This document shows positions 35,991 through 45,287 of a stretch of DNA of 59,862 nucleotides, piece by piece. The notes under the pieces were generated by a model that worked only from the letters and a program-made list of their open reading frames with translations, had not been told where the DNA came from and ran no database searches. How positions within the stretch are numbered: position 1 is the first letter of the stretch; every line of letters begins with the position of its first letter. The position numbers were made by a program, and so were the translations under genes. The stretch comes from Planctomycetota bacterium. GTDB lineage: Bacteria; Planctomycetota; Planctomycetia; Pirellulales; Pirellulaceae. The stretch is from NCBI GenBank assembly GCA_963204965.1, contig CAUJKA010000325.1, positions 1 through 59,862 of the forward strand, in the 5' to 3' direction.

Positions 35991-36914
35991 ATGCTTTTTA
36001 ACTGTCCACAATGCGGCCAAACCCTAAGGGCTGCAGATGAAGCCGCAGGCAAGAAATGCCGCTGTACTAGTTGCCAACAACTGGTACCGATCCCTGGTGG
36101 ACCAGCCAAGCCAAAGCCCGCCGAGGCCAAGCCAATCCCATCGGCGAAACCCCAGGCAAAACCCCAACCACCCGCTAAGCCAGTTCCCAAACCCACCGTT
36201 GCGACCGAACTGGACGATTTGATCGTACGACAACAGGAACAGATTCTTAACCAAGCCGCGGAATATCACCAACATCGCGCGCAAGCCGAACGACGAGCCG
36301 AACAGCAACAAAGAAATCGTAAGTATTATTCCACCAGCCAGCCAAGTTCGGCTTCGCCGGTGCGAATTATCCTCACCATTGTGAGTGTCGTAGGCATTCT
36401 GTTGGTTTTGGGATGTTGCGGATTTTTTGGCTTTGCCGTCTTGGGCCAATCGGCACAGTTGACGGTAGATTCCTACTCCGCAACGGCGAAAGCCCAGGGT
36501 TCGCTACAAAACAAATCTGAGGGGAACCTTCGCGGCCAAGCCGCTGTAAATCGTTTGACAGGCAGTGAGTTTTGGCTGATCGTTCACAACTCACCCACAC
36601 CCGATCCCATGATCAACCAGTTGGTTTTGAGTGAGATGACCAAACTGGCGGTCTCGCAACAAGAGGTCCAGAGAGGCAACTTCAGAGGCAAGAAAATGGT
36701 TACCAACAGTACCAGCATTTACAGCGGTGCTGGAAAAATCACTGCTGATGTCGAGGCATTTGTCGACGGAAACAAATTAGTCATGTTAGTTTACGTGAGA
36801 GGATCGGCCAAAGCTAAAGCTGGAATACAACCGCGTTCCAAATGGGAGTCAATGGAAGACTCCATGGACAATGCTGAGAGCTTTTTTTCGTCACTGGGCC
36901 GCAAGACACCATAA
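35991..36914 (+). CDS. Zinc-ribbon membrane protein of unknown function
   Basis: A 307-residue protein. The N-terminal zinc ribbon has FNCPQCGQTLRAADEAAGKK, then a CRCTSC knuckle (Cys5, Cys8, Cys25, Cys28). Next is a Pro/Lys/Ala-rich linker (residues ~38-68), a Gln/Arg-rich helical stretch and one membrane segment (VRIILTIVSVVGILLVLGCC). The ~180-residue C-terminal domain has no recognised motif (VNRLTGSEFWLIVHNS). The zinc-ribbon plus linker plus helix layout is common in planctomycetes with varied C-termini. It is divergent from gcvT and alone on its strand. Function unknown. Confidence 0.8.
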   Translation: MLFNCPQCGQTLRAADEAAGKKCRCTSCQQLVPIPGGPAKPKPAEAKPIPSAKPQAKPQPPAKPVPKPTVATELDDLIVRQQEQILNQAAEYHQHRAQAERRAEQQQRNRKYYSTSQPSSASPVRIILTIVSVVGILLVLGCCGFFGFAVLGQSAQLTVDSYSATAKAQGSLQNKSEGNLRGQAAVNRLTGSEFWLIVHNSPTPDPMINQLVLSEMTKLAVSQQEVQRGNFRGKKMVTNSTSIYSGAGKITADVEAFVDGNKLVMLVYVRGSAKAKAGIQPRSKWESMEDSMDNAESFFSSLGRKTP

Positions 36915-37408
36915 GGATTGAACCGCAGGCGCTAGATTGGATGTTGCACTATTTGAAGACTGAATCAAGAAATCCTGCTCGTGCTCAATGAAATGGTGCT
37001 CGTAATCGTACTCGAAAGACCGAATTCGAGCACGAGCACCGTCTTCGACTGAGCACGAGCACGAAAATCCGAAGAACAAGCTTCTCGATTGACCAAATGT
37101 GCTGCCTTGGTGGTCGCCTATAAATGATGATAGAACCTGGCGAGATTACCGTGCAAAACTCAAAAAACTAATTGGGTGATACCTGAAAACTACTATTTCT
37201 GGGAACCTACGCGTTCTGTTAATGTCTTAATCTCTATGCGGAATGTAATGCGTGCTACCGCAGCCACTTACGACCCCATAAAGCCGTTTAATGCACTTCC
37301 ATTCGCCCTTAAGTGAAAATTGAAAATTCCCTGGAAATCGCGCCCGTGTTTACGGTAGATTTTGCCGATGGAAGTGTTGAAGTTAGTACCCGAATTGATT
37401 GAAAGCCC
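36915..37408. other. 494-bp intergenic region holding a GAGCAC-rich repeat
   Basis: Only the repeat at 36970-37070 is recognisable. The remaining ~330 bp before the next gene is AT-richer and shows no open frame or hairpin I can support; it presumably holds the promoter of the 37409 gene. Confidence 0.6.
36970..37070 (+). repeat. GAGCAC-rich intergenic repeat, full copy 2
   Basis: Nearly identical to 14303-14408 and same orientation: AAATCCTGCTCGTGCTCAAT at the start, CACGAGCACGAAAATCC at the end, and an internal AATTCGAGCACGAGCACCG. It follows the zinc-ribbon gene. Confidence 0.85.
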
Positions 37409-37774
37409 ATGTTATCCACAGCTCCACAAATGCAGCCCTCTCAGACCAGTCGCTTGTCGACCGGCTTAGGGCATGCTTACGCAACTCTAGGGTTGCGGGC
37501 TCGGGAAGCTCGGGTCGACAACATCCGCGCAGCCGCTCAAAAGACGGCTCGCAAAATTAAGGAGTTCTCCGATTCCGAATCGGAACAGGAGAATCTACTT
37601 TCGGAAGTTGCTCTGTGCACCTATAGACTGCTCGACCCACGCAAGCGATTGCGTCAAATCGAGCGAATTCAATTAAGCATTCTCAGCGAGAATGCTCTTG
37701 AACTGCAAGCACAGTCACGTCGACCTCTTCTTGCTCAACCGCGACGCAAAGTCGCCGTTCTGCAAACAGCCTGA
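37409..37774 (+). CDS. Small protein with a DnaJ-like helical segment, unknown function
   Basis: 121 residues. The central part (YATLGLRAREARVDNIRAAA, then LLSEVALCTYRLLDPRKRLR) resembles the J-like helical module often found in planctomycete signalling proteins, where the end reads like CLLDPxxRxxYD. The HPD tripeptide of true DnaJ is absent, so it would not stimulate Hsp70 in the usual way. The last 40 nt overlap the 3' end of queG on the opposite strand. The gene is probably real because of its amphipathic pattern and the ATG at 37409; its function is not known. Confidence 0.6.
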   Translation: MLSTAPQMQPSQTSRLSTGLGHAYATLGLRAREARVDNIRAAAQKTARKIKEFSDSESEQENLLSEVALCTYRLLDPRKRLRQIERIQLSILSENALELQAQSRRPLLAQPRRKVAVLQTA

Positions 37775-38898
37775 GCGATTGCTTCTTGGACGTCCTTGTC
37801 CAGCTCATCAGTTTGAGCTTGGACGAGCGTCGTTCGGCAATACTCCGTGTTGATCTCGCCCAAAGCCCAGGCCGCAGCGGCGCGAACCAGACTTTCTTCG
37901 TCTCGCAGTTTTTCCGCGAGCACGATGCAAGCTGATTCCAGTCGCTGCGATCCTGCAAGCAGTATGGCGTTGCGCAACATGCCTCGTCGCTTGGCTCGCC
38001 ACATCGGCTTGCCCTTCAAGTTCGATTCGAACTGTGAATCTCTCCAACTCAATACTTGCATCAAGTCAAAACTCTGCGAGCGCGGATCGGGCTGCCATGT
38101 CGCGTCGGTTGTGCATTGACTACGACGATTCCATGGACAAACCTCTTGGCAAATATCGCAACCGAACAACCAACCACTAGCCTTAGCAGCAACATCGACC
38201 GCGGGTAGTCCTGGGCTTTCGATAGTGACATAACTAAGGCATCGATTTGCGTCCAAGACATACGGAGCCACAATCGCGCCCGTGGGACACTGATCGATAC
38301 AAGCGGTGCAAGTTCCGCAATGACTGGTCTGTTGCGGCAGGTCATAGTGCAACTCCACGTTGGTCAGCAAAGCAGCTAAGAAAAAGTAACTGCCCCAAGT
38401 TCGGTTGAGCAGCAGCGTGTTCTTGCCAACCCACCCCAGCCCGGCCGCTTCAGCAAACTCTCGTTCCAAAAGCGGCGCTGTATCGACGATGCCACGCGCG
38501 TTGGCACCAGGGCAGTTTTGTACCAACCACTTTCGCAACTCCTTCAACTTGCCACGAATCACATCGTGGTAATCCAAGCCACATTGAGCGTATCGAGCGA
38601 TCTTTCCAACGCCTTCTGGTTCAGATCCAGACTGGCGCTGACTCTCGTTCGCAAGATATGGCACGCCCAGCATCACAAGGCTTTTACAGCCATCGAGGAT
38701 CGAACTGGGGTGCTCGTAGGCCGACTTGCGGTTCTCCAAGTACAGCATCTGGCCAGCATAACCATTCTCAAGCCATCGGTGAAAGTGGCTCAGCCGGCTA
38801 GGTGAAACGGCTGGCGTAACACCGACTAAGGCGAACCCAAGCTGAAGCGCTTGCTGCTTCAACTGCTGCGTTAGTTCCTGCGTCTCGGTATCCGGCAT
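37735..38898 (-). CDS. queG: Epoxyqueuosine reductase
   Basis: Last step of queuosine synthesis: cobalamin- and [4Fe-4S]-dependent reduction of epoxyqueuosine in tRNA. Iron-sulfur motifs are CGTCTACIDQCPTGA and FGCDICQEVCPWN; GLGWVGKNTLLLN and DTAPLLEREFA are typical. A HEAT-like C-terminal segment (LRDEESLVRAAAAWALGE) completes the full-length protein. Open frame extends to a TTG at 38937, with ATGs at 38919 and 38898. I prefer 38898, which has GGCGGAG at 6-nt spacing and gives a 387-residue protein beginning just before the conserved helix. It overlaps the 37409 gene convergently. Confidence 0.95.
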   Translation of the reverse strand: MPDTETQELTQQLKQQALQLGFALVGVTPAVSPSRLSHFHRWLENGYAGQMLYLENRKSAYEHPSSILDGCKSLVMLGVPYLANESQRQSGSEPEGVGKIARYAQCGLDYHDVIRGKLKELRKWLVQNCPGANARGIVDTAPLLEREFAEAAGLGWVGKNTLLLNRTWGSYFFLAALLTNVELHYDLPQQTSHCGTCTACIDQCPTGAIVAPYVLDANRCLSYVTIESPGLPAVDVAAKASGWLFGCDICQEVCPWNRRSQCTTDATWQPDPRSQSFDLMQVLSWRDSQFESNLKGKPMWRAKRRGMLRNAILLAGSQRLESACIVLAEKLRDEESLVRAAAAWALGEINTEYCRTTLVQAQTDELDKDVQEAIAQAVCRTATLRRG

Positions 38899-39093
38899 AC
38901 GTGTCTCCGCCTCCGGCATAATCGTTACATCCCGCAATTTCTAACAACACTACTCATTGTTGTTTCGCTCCGACTATTGACTCGCCATCTGGTCCAACTA
39001 GCGTGGAGTTTATCGCGCTCGTCTGTATCGCGCTCAACTGCGCACTCCGCCTGTTTGACAACTTGATTTGACATCTTTATCGGGGTTAACACC

Positions 39094-39633
39094 ATGAAAC
39101 TACTTCGGCTACTCGTTCCCTGCTTGGTTGCATGCTTGCCCTCGATCGTTCAAGCTGGCGATTGTGGCGGCTGGGCAATGGCTACACTTTATGGATATGG
39201 CGGCGGTTGGAACAATCGTCCGATGGTAGTGAACAACTTCACTCCGCCTTACTTCTCAATGCACCCACCAGTGTACTACGGCGAGCGTTATTATCGACCC
39301 TACGGTGACAGCCCGTTTGCTTCGTGGCCACAACTGCAAGCCAACCCAGCCTACATGCCCCAGCAGCAGGCGATGAACAAGTCGGTGATGTCGATCGAAA
39401 ATCCACATTACGCTCCGACAATTCAAGTCGTTCCGCAACATGCTCCGGCAGCCTTTCCTGAAGCAGTACAGCCCAAATCCGACGCTGCTCCAGCTCAGCC
39501 AGCCAAGGTTCCAGACGTTGTGAAGAGCGACGCAAAGCCTCGCGGTCCAATCACCATTGATAACCCGTACTTCCGCGAGTCAGCTCAGTTCATCAAGAAG
39601 GGCGACAAAGCAGTCGCTGATGACAAGCACTAA
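39094..39633 (+). CDS. Secreted Pro/Tyr-rich hypothetical protein
   Basis: 179 residues. A signal peptide (LLRLLVPCLVACLPSIVQA) is followed by a Gly/Tyr/Trp-rich region with the unusual string PPVYYGERYYRPYG, then DSPFASW, a Gln/Ala/Pro-rich linker and ITIDNPYFRES. The sequence IENPHY in the middle and IDNPYF near the end form a repeated xI(E/D)NP(H/Y)(Y/F) motif. Probably periplasmic or surface. GGGG precedes the ATG by 8 nt, and TTGACA at 39055-39060 could be a -35 box, though no good -10 follows. Its stop is 6 bp from the stop of xseA. I do not recognise a function. Confidence 0.8.
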   Translation: MKLLRLLVPCLVACLPSIVQAGDCGGWAMATLYGYGGGWNNRPMVVNNFTPPYFSMHPPVYYGERYYRPYGDSPFASWPQLQANPAYMPQQQAMNKSVMSIENPHYAPTIQVVPQHAPAAFPEAVQPKSDAAPAQPAKVPDVVKSDAKPRGPITIDNPYFRESAQFIKKGDKAVADDKH

Positions 39634-39639
39634 GTAGAT

Positions 39640-40899
39640 TCATTTGGGGTTGTCGTCAGTCGCTTCCACGCGGCTGACGACAATTCCTTCGGACAATCGC
39701 GTCGTAATCAGATCGCCCACGGCCACTTCTTTCGAAGACCGGACCGTTCGAGCATCTGATTGACTATCTGTCAGTCCATCGCCGGTATGAGTCAGACTGT
39801 AACCGCGTTGCAAGACTCCTAGAGGCGAAAGCGCTTCCGCCGCGCGAGCCAACTCGCCCAATCGTTGACGACGATTCTTCAGCAGTCGCTCGAAGGCACT
39901 CTTGAGCTGCTTTTCCCAATCATCGACCTGCTGTCTTCGTCGTTGATGAAGGAAGTGTGGTTTGGCAATTACCGTCCGACTTGCCAAGTGATCGACTTGC
40001 AATCGCATTCGTTGCAAGCGGTTCTTGGCTAAGTTATGAACGCGGCGTTTCCACTGCTCCAAAGTCCCCTGCACTTCGCTGCGTTTAGGTAGTACTAGTT
40101 GAGCCGCTTGAGAAGGCGTCATCGCTCGCGCATCGGCAGCTAAGTCGCTGAGCGTGACATCGATTTCGTGACCAACTGCAGAAACGGTAGGAATCGAGCA
40201 TCCGGCTAAAGCGCGGACCACGATCTCTTCGTTGAAGGACCACAAGTCTTCCATACTGCCCCCGCCTCGCCCCACGATCAGCAGATCCAGCTTGGGACGA
40301 ATCCGCTCGGCCATCTTGATGCCTCGCGCAATTTCACTGGCCGCCGTGTCGCCCTGCACTCTCGCGGGAATTACAAATAGCTGAAAATCGCTCCACAATT
40401 GATCGGCTGATTCTAGAAAATCATGAATCGCTGCACCGCTGGGACTGGTCACGAAACCAATTCGCTTCGGAAACTTAGGTAAAGGCTTTTTCCGCGCTGG
40501 GTCGAACAAACCAGCCTTGGCAAGCTTCTTATGCAGCTCCTGAAAAGCAAGTTGCAGTGCGCCAACGCCTTTGGCCTCAACTTTGTCGACGACGATTTGA
40601 TAGGTACCCCGAGGCGGATAAACCTCAACGGCGCCTCGACAGATAATCGACATTCCATCCTTGAGCGGTAGCTTCATCAATTGAGCCGCTGAGCGCCAGA
40701 TGACGGCTCGAATTTGACTGCGATCGTCTTTCAAGCTGAAGTAGATGTGACCACTGCTGGGTCGACTGAGATCGCCGACTTCGCCTTCAAGCCAAACGCG
40801 AGGCGCGGCCTCTTCAACGACCTGCTTGAGGTACCAGTTCAATTGCGAAACGCTCAGCGGCGAATCTGCTTTATGGCCGCGAGCTTCGAATTCTGTCAT
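39640..40899 (-). CDS. xseA: Exodeoxyribonuclease VII large subunit
   Basis: Catalytic subunit of the single-strand-specific exonuclease VII used in mismatch repair. The protein is 419 residues. It has an N-terminal OB fold (VSQLNWYLKQVVEE, RVWLEGEVGDLSRPSSGHIY), the active-site segments LIVGRGGGSMEDLWSFNEE and VSAVGHEIDVTLSD, and the C-terminal helical region ending in VLQRGYSLTH. The partner xseB, often adjacent, is not next to it here. Starts 26 nt after the acyltransferase gene, so it may belong to the dapF-acyltransferase-xseA transcript. Confidence 0.96.
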   Translation of the reverse strand: MTEFEARGHKADSPLSVSQLNWYLKQVVEEAAPRVWLEGEVGDLSRPSSGHIYFSLKDDRSQIRAVIWRSAAQLMKLPLKDGMSIICRGAVEVYPPRGTYQIVVDKVEAKGVGALQLAFQELHKKLAKAGLFDPARKKPLPKFPKRIGFVTSPSGAAIHDFLESADQLWSDFQLFVIPARVQGDTAASEIARGIKMAERIRPKLDLLIVGRGGGSMEDLWSFNEEIVVRALAGCSIPTVSAVGHEIDVTLSDLAADARAMTPSQAAQLVLPKRSEVQGTLEQWKRRVHNLAKNRLQRMRLQVDHLASRTVIAKPHFLHQRRRQQVDDWEKQLKSAFERLLKNRRQRLGELARAAEALSPLGVLQRGYSLTHTGDGLTDSQSDARTVRSSKEVAVGDLITTRLSEGIVVSRVEATDDNPK

Positions 40900-40925
40900 G
40901 CAATGCCTTTCTTATCGTCACGCGA

Positions 40926-41702
40926 TCAACTGTATTCTTCAGTTCGCCAGACCGACCGCGGCCCTCCGCGATAGAGAATCTCGCTACCGGGCAAATTGCA
41001 TCGCTCCTCCGCCCAAGCTTCGGCTAGAACGGTTAAGTCTAACAACTGCTTCTCAACCCATTGACGATGGAGTTCGATATCATCGCGATCCAGGTCTGGT
41101 GGGACTTGAATGCGTGGGCCCAAGACAGCTCGCGCGTTGCTGAACGGCTTGGGAATTGCAAAGCGATCCCATGTACGTCGATTTCGCCACGGACGATCGT
41201 ATCCAAAACCGATCGGAACAATGGGAATCTGAAGTCGACTAGAGATGTAGACACACCCTTGAGCCAGTTTGCGTCTTGGCCCCCGCGGACCATCGGGTGT
41301 CATCGCTAGACTCATCCCTTTTCCACGCTCGATCAATTCGCGAATGGCTTGAGTGCCACCACGACTGGTCGATCCTCGCACAGCTTCCATCCCAGCGTAG
41401 TGAGCGACGTGCGAAAGGACCTCAGCGTCTTGGTGCTGGCTGAGCAGCATGGACAGCCGACAGTTGGGTCTGAGGTAAATCGGCAGCGGAATGTACTCGT
41501 GCCAGAAGATATAGATCGCTGGACCCGCAAAGGCCTCGTCGGCAGGATCAGCGGCGGGATCGTATCTCCACATGCGATAGTTCAGCGTGTTCATCCAGCT
41601 ATTAAGCAGCTTGATCGCCAAGAACCCACCGGTGCGCCACATCCACAACGACGGACGAAGCTTCCGCAGACGAGAGCGAATTCTTGGCGAGACGCGTATC
41701 AC
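40926..41702 (-). CDS. Lysophospholipid acyltransferase family protein (DUF374)
   Basis: 258 residues. DUF374 features are YIFWHEYIPLPIYL (the catalytic-type His in FWHE), GMEAVRGSTSRGGTQAIREL and SLAMTPDGPRGPRRKLAQG. Relatives acylate lipid A precursors or phospholipids at the inner membrane face; the substrate is unknown. The start is GTG at 41702, 3 nt after the dapF stop codon, so it is translationally linked to dapF. xseA follows 26 nt later. Confidence 0.92.
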   Translation of the reverse strand: MIRVSPRIRSRLRKLRPSLWMWRTGGFLAIKLLNSWMNTLNYRMWRYDPAADPADEAFAGPAIYIFWHEYIPLPIYLRPNCRLSMLLSQHQDAEVLSHVAHYAGMEAVRGSTSRGGTQAIRELIERGKGMSLAMTPDGPRGPRRKLAQGCVYISSRLQIPIVPIGFGYDRPWRNRRTWDRFAIPKPFSNARAVLGPRIQVPPDLDRDDIELHRQWVEKQLLDLTVLAEAWAEERCNLPGSEILYRGGPRSVWRTEEYS

Positions 41703-41705
41703 CGA

Positions 41706-42542
41706 TCAGATCCAATCGCCGCTAAAAACCTCCGTGGCCCCGCCTGTCATGAAGACGTGACCAGTAGCCTCGTCCCAGCGCAACCGCAGGTCGCCTCCAA
41801 GCAAGTGAATCAAGACCTCGCGTTTGCTGACGCCGGTCAAAACACCAGCCACGCAAACTGCGCTGGCACCTGTTCCACAAGCCCATGTCTCACCCGAGCC
41901 TCGCTCCCACGTGCGTTGTCGCAATTCAGTCGGCGAGATCACCTCGACAAATTCGACGTTCGTTCGTCGTGGAAACCTAGGGTCGCATTCGATCTTTGGT
42001 CCCAAGCCCAAGACCAACGCGTCGGTCGCTTGCGGAACAAAGGCAACGCAGTGTGGATTCCCCATCGACACGCAAGTTACCGCAAGCTTCTGACCAACAA
42101 AGTCGACTTCCTGCGCTACGACTCGATCGCTCGACAACGTCGTTGGAATCTGAGGGGCTTGCAATATAGGTTCGCCCATATCGACGGTGATGTACTTGGC
42201 TTTGCCGTTCTCAATCTCCAATTCCAGATTCAGCACGCCCCGTCCGGTCTCGATCTTCATCGACTGATTCTTAGCGATTCCATGATCGTAGACATACTTG
42301 GCAACACAGCGAATGCCGTTACCACACATCTCACTTTCACTTCCGTCTGCGTTGAACATTCGCATGCGCGCGTCAGCGATCGAACTGGGCTCGATCAAGA
42401 TCAAACCATCGCCGCCTACGCCAAAGCGTCGGTGCGAGATCTTTTGCGACAGCGTTACAACATCTTCTGGAAGTTTGGTTTCGGCAAAGCAATTGACGTA
42501 GATATAGTCATTGCCCGCACCGTGCATTTTGGTGAATCTCAT
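41706..42542 (-). CDS. dapF: Diaminopimelate epimerase
   Basis: Interconverts LL- and meso-diaminopimelate for lysine and peptidoglycan. From the ATG at 42542 the protein is 278 residues and begins [13 protein letters not shown], the exact family start. The open frame continues to 42629, but the extra residues would be translated from heptamer repeats and are rejected. The catalytic cysteines lie in [11 protein letters not shown] and [11 protein letters not shown]. First gene of dapF-acyltransferase-xseA. No ribosome site is visible, and tandem TTACACC heptamers end 18 nt upstream. Confidence 0.97.
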   Translation of the reverse strand: MRFTKMHGAGNDYIYVNCFAETKLPEDVVTLSQKISHRRFGVGGDGLILIEPSSIADARMRMFNADGSESEMCGNGIRCVAKYVYDHGIAKNQSMKIETGRGVLNLELEIENGKAKYITVDMGEPILQAPQIPTTLSSDRVVAQEVDFVGQKLAVTCVSMGNPHCVAFVPQATDALVLGLGPKIECDPRFPRRTNVEFVEVISPTELRQRTWERGSGETWACGTGASAVCVAGVLTGVSKREVLIHLLGGDLRLRWDEATGHVFMTGGATEVFSGDWI

Positions 42543-42560
42543 CAGTCGATTGCTTAGCTG

Positions 42561-42592
42561 TAAGGTGTAAGGTGTAAGGTGTAAGGTGTAAG
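42561..42592 (-). repeat. TTACACC heptamer tandem repeat before dapF
   Basis: Four units of TAAGGTG (plus strand) plus four bases, 18 nt upstream of the dapF ATG. The unit is identical to the repeat before dat at 26772-26795, which has three units. Confidence 0.9.
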
Positions 42593-42656
42593 CCAATCCC
42601 GCTGCGTTAGAAAGGGACTCTTCCCCCAACCCGCTGCGTTAGTTTTGAAGTTGTAC

Positions 42657-42713
42657 CTTTTCTGGGATTTCGGGCCGAAGGCCCAGCAATTTACATAGCC
42701 CAGCCCATCGGGC
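42657..42713 (+). repeat. GGGCCGAAGGCCC-type intergenic repeat
   Basis: Full version of the sequence at 1-60: TTTCGGGCCGAAGGCCCAGC, then ATAGCCCAGCCCATCGGGCT. It lies inside the 320-bp apgM-dapF spacer (42543-42862), which is otherwise filled by heptamers, GCGTTAG motifs and the palindrome at 42739-42786. Confidence 0.8.
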
Positions 42714-42738
42714 TGGGTGGTAGAGCATGAGTATTTAA

Positions 42739-42786
42739 GGGCCAAAGGCCCGGCGGTTTGCGTGTAAACCGCCGGGCCTTTGGCCC
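42739..42786. repeat. Perfect 21-bp-stem palindrome between apgM and dapF
   Basis: GGGCCAAAGGCCCGGCGG plus TTT is mirrored exactly after a 6-nt loop (GCGTGT). On the plus strand it is followed by CTTTGTTTTT, as in a rho-independent terminator. A transcript leaving apgM on the minus strand would meet it without a U-run. It is part of the same GGGCC repeat family. Confidence 0.75.
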
Positions 42787-42862
42787 TTTGTTTTTCACGC
42801 GAATTAAGTACCCAGCCCTACAGGCTGGGCCAGGTAAACGGACAGGCCTTCGGCCCTAAAAC

Positions 42863-44068
42863 CTACGCGCCGTACTTGCCCATTCGGCCAGCATTGGATA
42901 GCGCGAGCAGCATCAAATACTGAGCTTCAAACTGTCCAAGGCCGCCAGTGATCGCGGATGTTTCACCGAAGGTCGTGTGTGGATCAGGGCGACAGCAATC
43001 GGATACTAACAGCGTCGGCACTGGATGCCAACTATGACTCTTGAGGTACGCAGGCGTCGAGTGATCACCGGTAACGATCAGCACTTCAGGATTCAGCGCG
43101 GTGATTGCAGGCAGACATGAATCCAACTCTTCGGTTCGCTTCACCTTTTCATCGAAGTTACCATCTTCACCCGTGCTATCAGTGTATTTGTAGTGCAGGA
43201 AGAAGAAGTCGTAATCGTTCCACTTCTCTTTCAGGACTTGGACCTGCTCTTGTAGAGTCGTAGCTGTACCGACGATGTCCATGCCGACCAAACTTGCTAG
43301 ACCACGGTACATCGGATAAACCGCGATCGCCGCCGCGCGCAGTCCGTAGACCTCTTCGTAGGATGGCAAATCAGGTCGAGCAGCAAACCCACGCATCGTG
43401 TGGAAGTTCGCCTTCTTTTCACTCTTGAGAATCTCTTTGGCTTGCTTGAGAAACTCTTTCGCAACTTGCGCGGTCTTTTGACTGGCCGCATCGGCAGCAA
43501 CTGGATCTAGAGGCAACACACCAACAGCCTGCGGATCGGTGTCCTTAACGTTGCCCGACAATCCTTCGCCTCGGAAGACGACCACGAAGCGATGCTCTTT
43601 CACCGGTTCAACAAAGATCTCTACGCCGGGAATCTTGATTTGTCGCAGCGAGATCGCAAGCGGTGCGCTCTCTTCCGATGAGATCCGCCCAGCGCGACGA
43701 TCGGTGATCTTGCCCGAATTATCGATCGTGCAAAAGTTGCAACGGATGGCAACATCGCCGGGCTTCATCTGAAAGCCAATCCCCGTCGCCTCCAAAGCGC
43801 CGCGACCAATTTGATAACGCAGCGGGTCGAAGCCGAACAAACCTAAGTGGCCAGGTCCCGAGCCGGGAGCGATGCCAGGCTTCACCGGAATTGACAATCC
43901 TTGGACACCGCGAGTTGCTAAGGCATCCAGATTGGGAGTCTTAGCCGTTTCCAACTCGGTCTTTCCACCCGGAGTCATGGGCAGGCCGCCAAGACCATCC
44001 GCAACTAGCATGACGATCTTGGAGCTGTTCTTTACTTGCAATTCGCGGGTCAGGGTGTGCATGTCCAT
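42863..44068 (-). CDS. apgM: Cofactor-independent phosphoglycerate mutase, archaeal type
   Basis: Interconverts 3- and 2-phosphoglycerate in glycolysis. The protein is 401 residues, matching the ApgM branch of the alkaline-phosphatase-like superfamily and not the ~510-residue GpmI. Signatures are MLVADGLGGLPM, AKTPNLDALATRG, GSGPGHLGLFGFDP and VLIVTGDHSTPA (metal-binding Asp-His). In-frame starts besides 44068 include the ATG two codons later; the conserved segment starts near residue 17. Monocistronic, divergent from dapA across 257 bp. Confidence 0.94.
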   Translation of the reverse strand: MDMHTLTRELQVKNSSKIVMLVADGLGGLPMTPGGKTELETAKTPNLDALATRGVQGLSIPVKPGIAPGSGPGHLGLFGFDPLRYQIGRGALEATGIGFQMKPGDVAIRCNFCTIDNSGKITDRRAGRISSEESAPLAISLRQIKIPGVEIFVEPVKEHRFVVVFRGEGLSGNVKDTDPQAVGVLPLDPVAADAASQKTAQVAKEFLKQAKEILKSEKKANFHTMRGFAARPDLPSYEEVYGLRAAAIAVYPMYRGLASLVGMDIVGTATTLQEQVQVLKEKWNDYDFFFLHYKYTDSTGEDGNFDEKVKRTEELDSCLPAITALNPEVLIVTGDHSTPAYLKSHSWHPVPTLLVSDCCRPDPHTTFGETSAITGGLGQFEAQYLMLLALSNAGRMGKYGA

Positions 44069-44325
44069 GACGAATATCTCAGGGTGAAAAGGTGTGTTGG
44101 GGTTTTGAGCCTAAATTATGTCGATTCCCCACAAATCAACTAGTGCCCAGACTCGCCACAATTTCCACGAACATCGATGCTTGTTTCCGTGTCGTAGTCC
44201 AACTTTCCGTGCTCTCTACGAACTCGGCAGACAGCCATTCGTACGGATGGCCAGTTTGCGGACAGTTAATTAGACTATGTCGGCTTTTGTCGCCCTACCT
44301 TCCTTCCTAAAGGACCAGACCTCAG

Positions 44326-45219
44326 ATGAACCAACCTCGCAAAGGCTCCGAATACGCAGGACTCTCCGTTGCTATCATCACACCACTCAAAGACAACGTT
44401 CTTGACGTAGCACGACTCCGCGAGCAGGTCGAGTTCCAGATCAAAGCGGGCACTACATGCATCGTTCCCGTGGGAACTACGGGCGAATCACCCACACTTT
44501 CGCACGAAGAACACGAGCGAGTGATCAGCGAAACAGTGCAAATCTGTGCCGGCCGCGTGAAGGTCATGGCGGGAACGGGCAGCAATTCAACCGCCGAAGC
44601 CCTCCGACTGACTCGATGGGCCGCTAAAGAAGGCGCTGACGCCAGTCTGCAAGTCGCACCCTATTACAACAAGCCGACTCAAGAGGGCTTTTACCAGCAC
44701 TTCAAGGCAATTGCCGAAGATGTGGAACTTCCGATTTGCGTTTACAACATTCCCGGCCGAACCGGAAAGAACATCGAACCTGAGACGATCTGCCGACTGG
44801 CTGAGATCTCCAATATTACGATGGTCAAAGAGGCTACTGGTTCTTTGGACCAGTGCTCGCAGATCCTCAACAGCACCAACCTCACTGTGCTGAGCGGTGA
44901 TGATAGCTTGACGCTGCCGATGATGAGCGTTGGGGCCGAAGGCGTGATCTCAGTGGTTGGTAATCTAGTTCCCGAAGATGTGATCGCAATGTTGAGTGCC
45001 GCAGCGGCTGGCGACTTTATTGAAGCCCGACGTTGGCACCACAAACTGTTCCCGCTTTGTCGCGACATGTTGGGATTGAGCACCAATCCGATTCCAATCA
45101 AGACTGCAATGCGACTTGTTGGCAGAGACTGCGGACAATTGCGATTGCCAATGACTCAGTTGAGCAAAGCCGAAGAGGCCAAGTTGCGAACCACGCTCAC
45201 CACCTATGGTCTGCTGTAA
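44326..45219 (+). CDS. dapA: 4-hydroxy-tetrahydrodipicolinate synthase
   Basis: Condenses pyruvate with aspartate semialdehyde, the first committed step to lysine and diaminopimelate. The protein is 297 residues. The Schiff-base lysine is in [10 protein letters not shown], the catalytic Tyr in [12 protein letters not shown], and [14 protein letters not shown] is the substrate loop. No other dap gene is adjacent, but dapF is 1.8 kb away. A 12-bp direct duplication (GTCTGCTGTAAT) spans the stop codon. Confidence 0.96.
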   Translation: MNQPRKGSEYAGLSVAIITPLKDNVLDVARLREQVEFQIKAGTTCIVPVGTTGESPTLSHEEHERVISETVQICAGRVKVMAGTGSNSTAEALRLTRWAAKEGADASLQVAPYYNKPTQEGFYQHFKAIAEDVELPICVYNIPGRTGKNIEPETICRLAEISNITMVKEATGSLDQCSQILNSTNLTVLSGDDSLTLPMMSVGAEGVISVVGNLVPEDVIAMLSAAAAGDFIEARRWHHKLFPLCRDMLGLSTNPIPIKTAMRLVGRDCGQLRLPMTQLSKAEEAKLRTTLTTYGLL

Positions 45220-45287
45220 TTAGTCTGCTGTAATTGCTAGCACCTCCTCTTGGGTGAAAAGATTTGCCGATTGGCTAAACATTGCAA

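Noticed and set aside
41349..42557. 402-codon open frame antisense to dapF and the acyltransferase
   Set aside because: The minus-strand genes have clear family motifs throughout; this frame has none and crosses their boundary.
42543..42629. N-terminal extension of dapF
   Set aside because: The 29 extra residues are translated from heptamer repeats ([11 protein letters not shown]), while the family starts exactly at [13 protein letters not shown].
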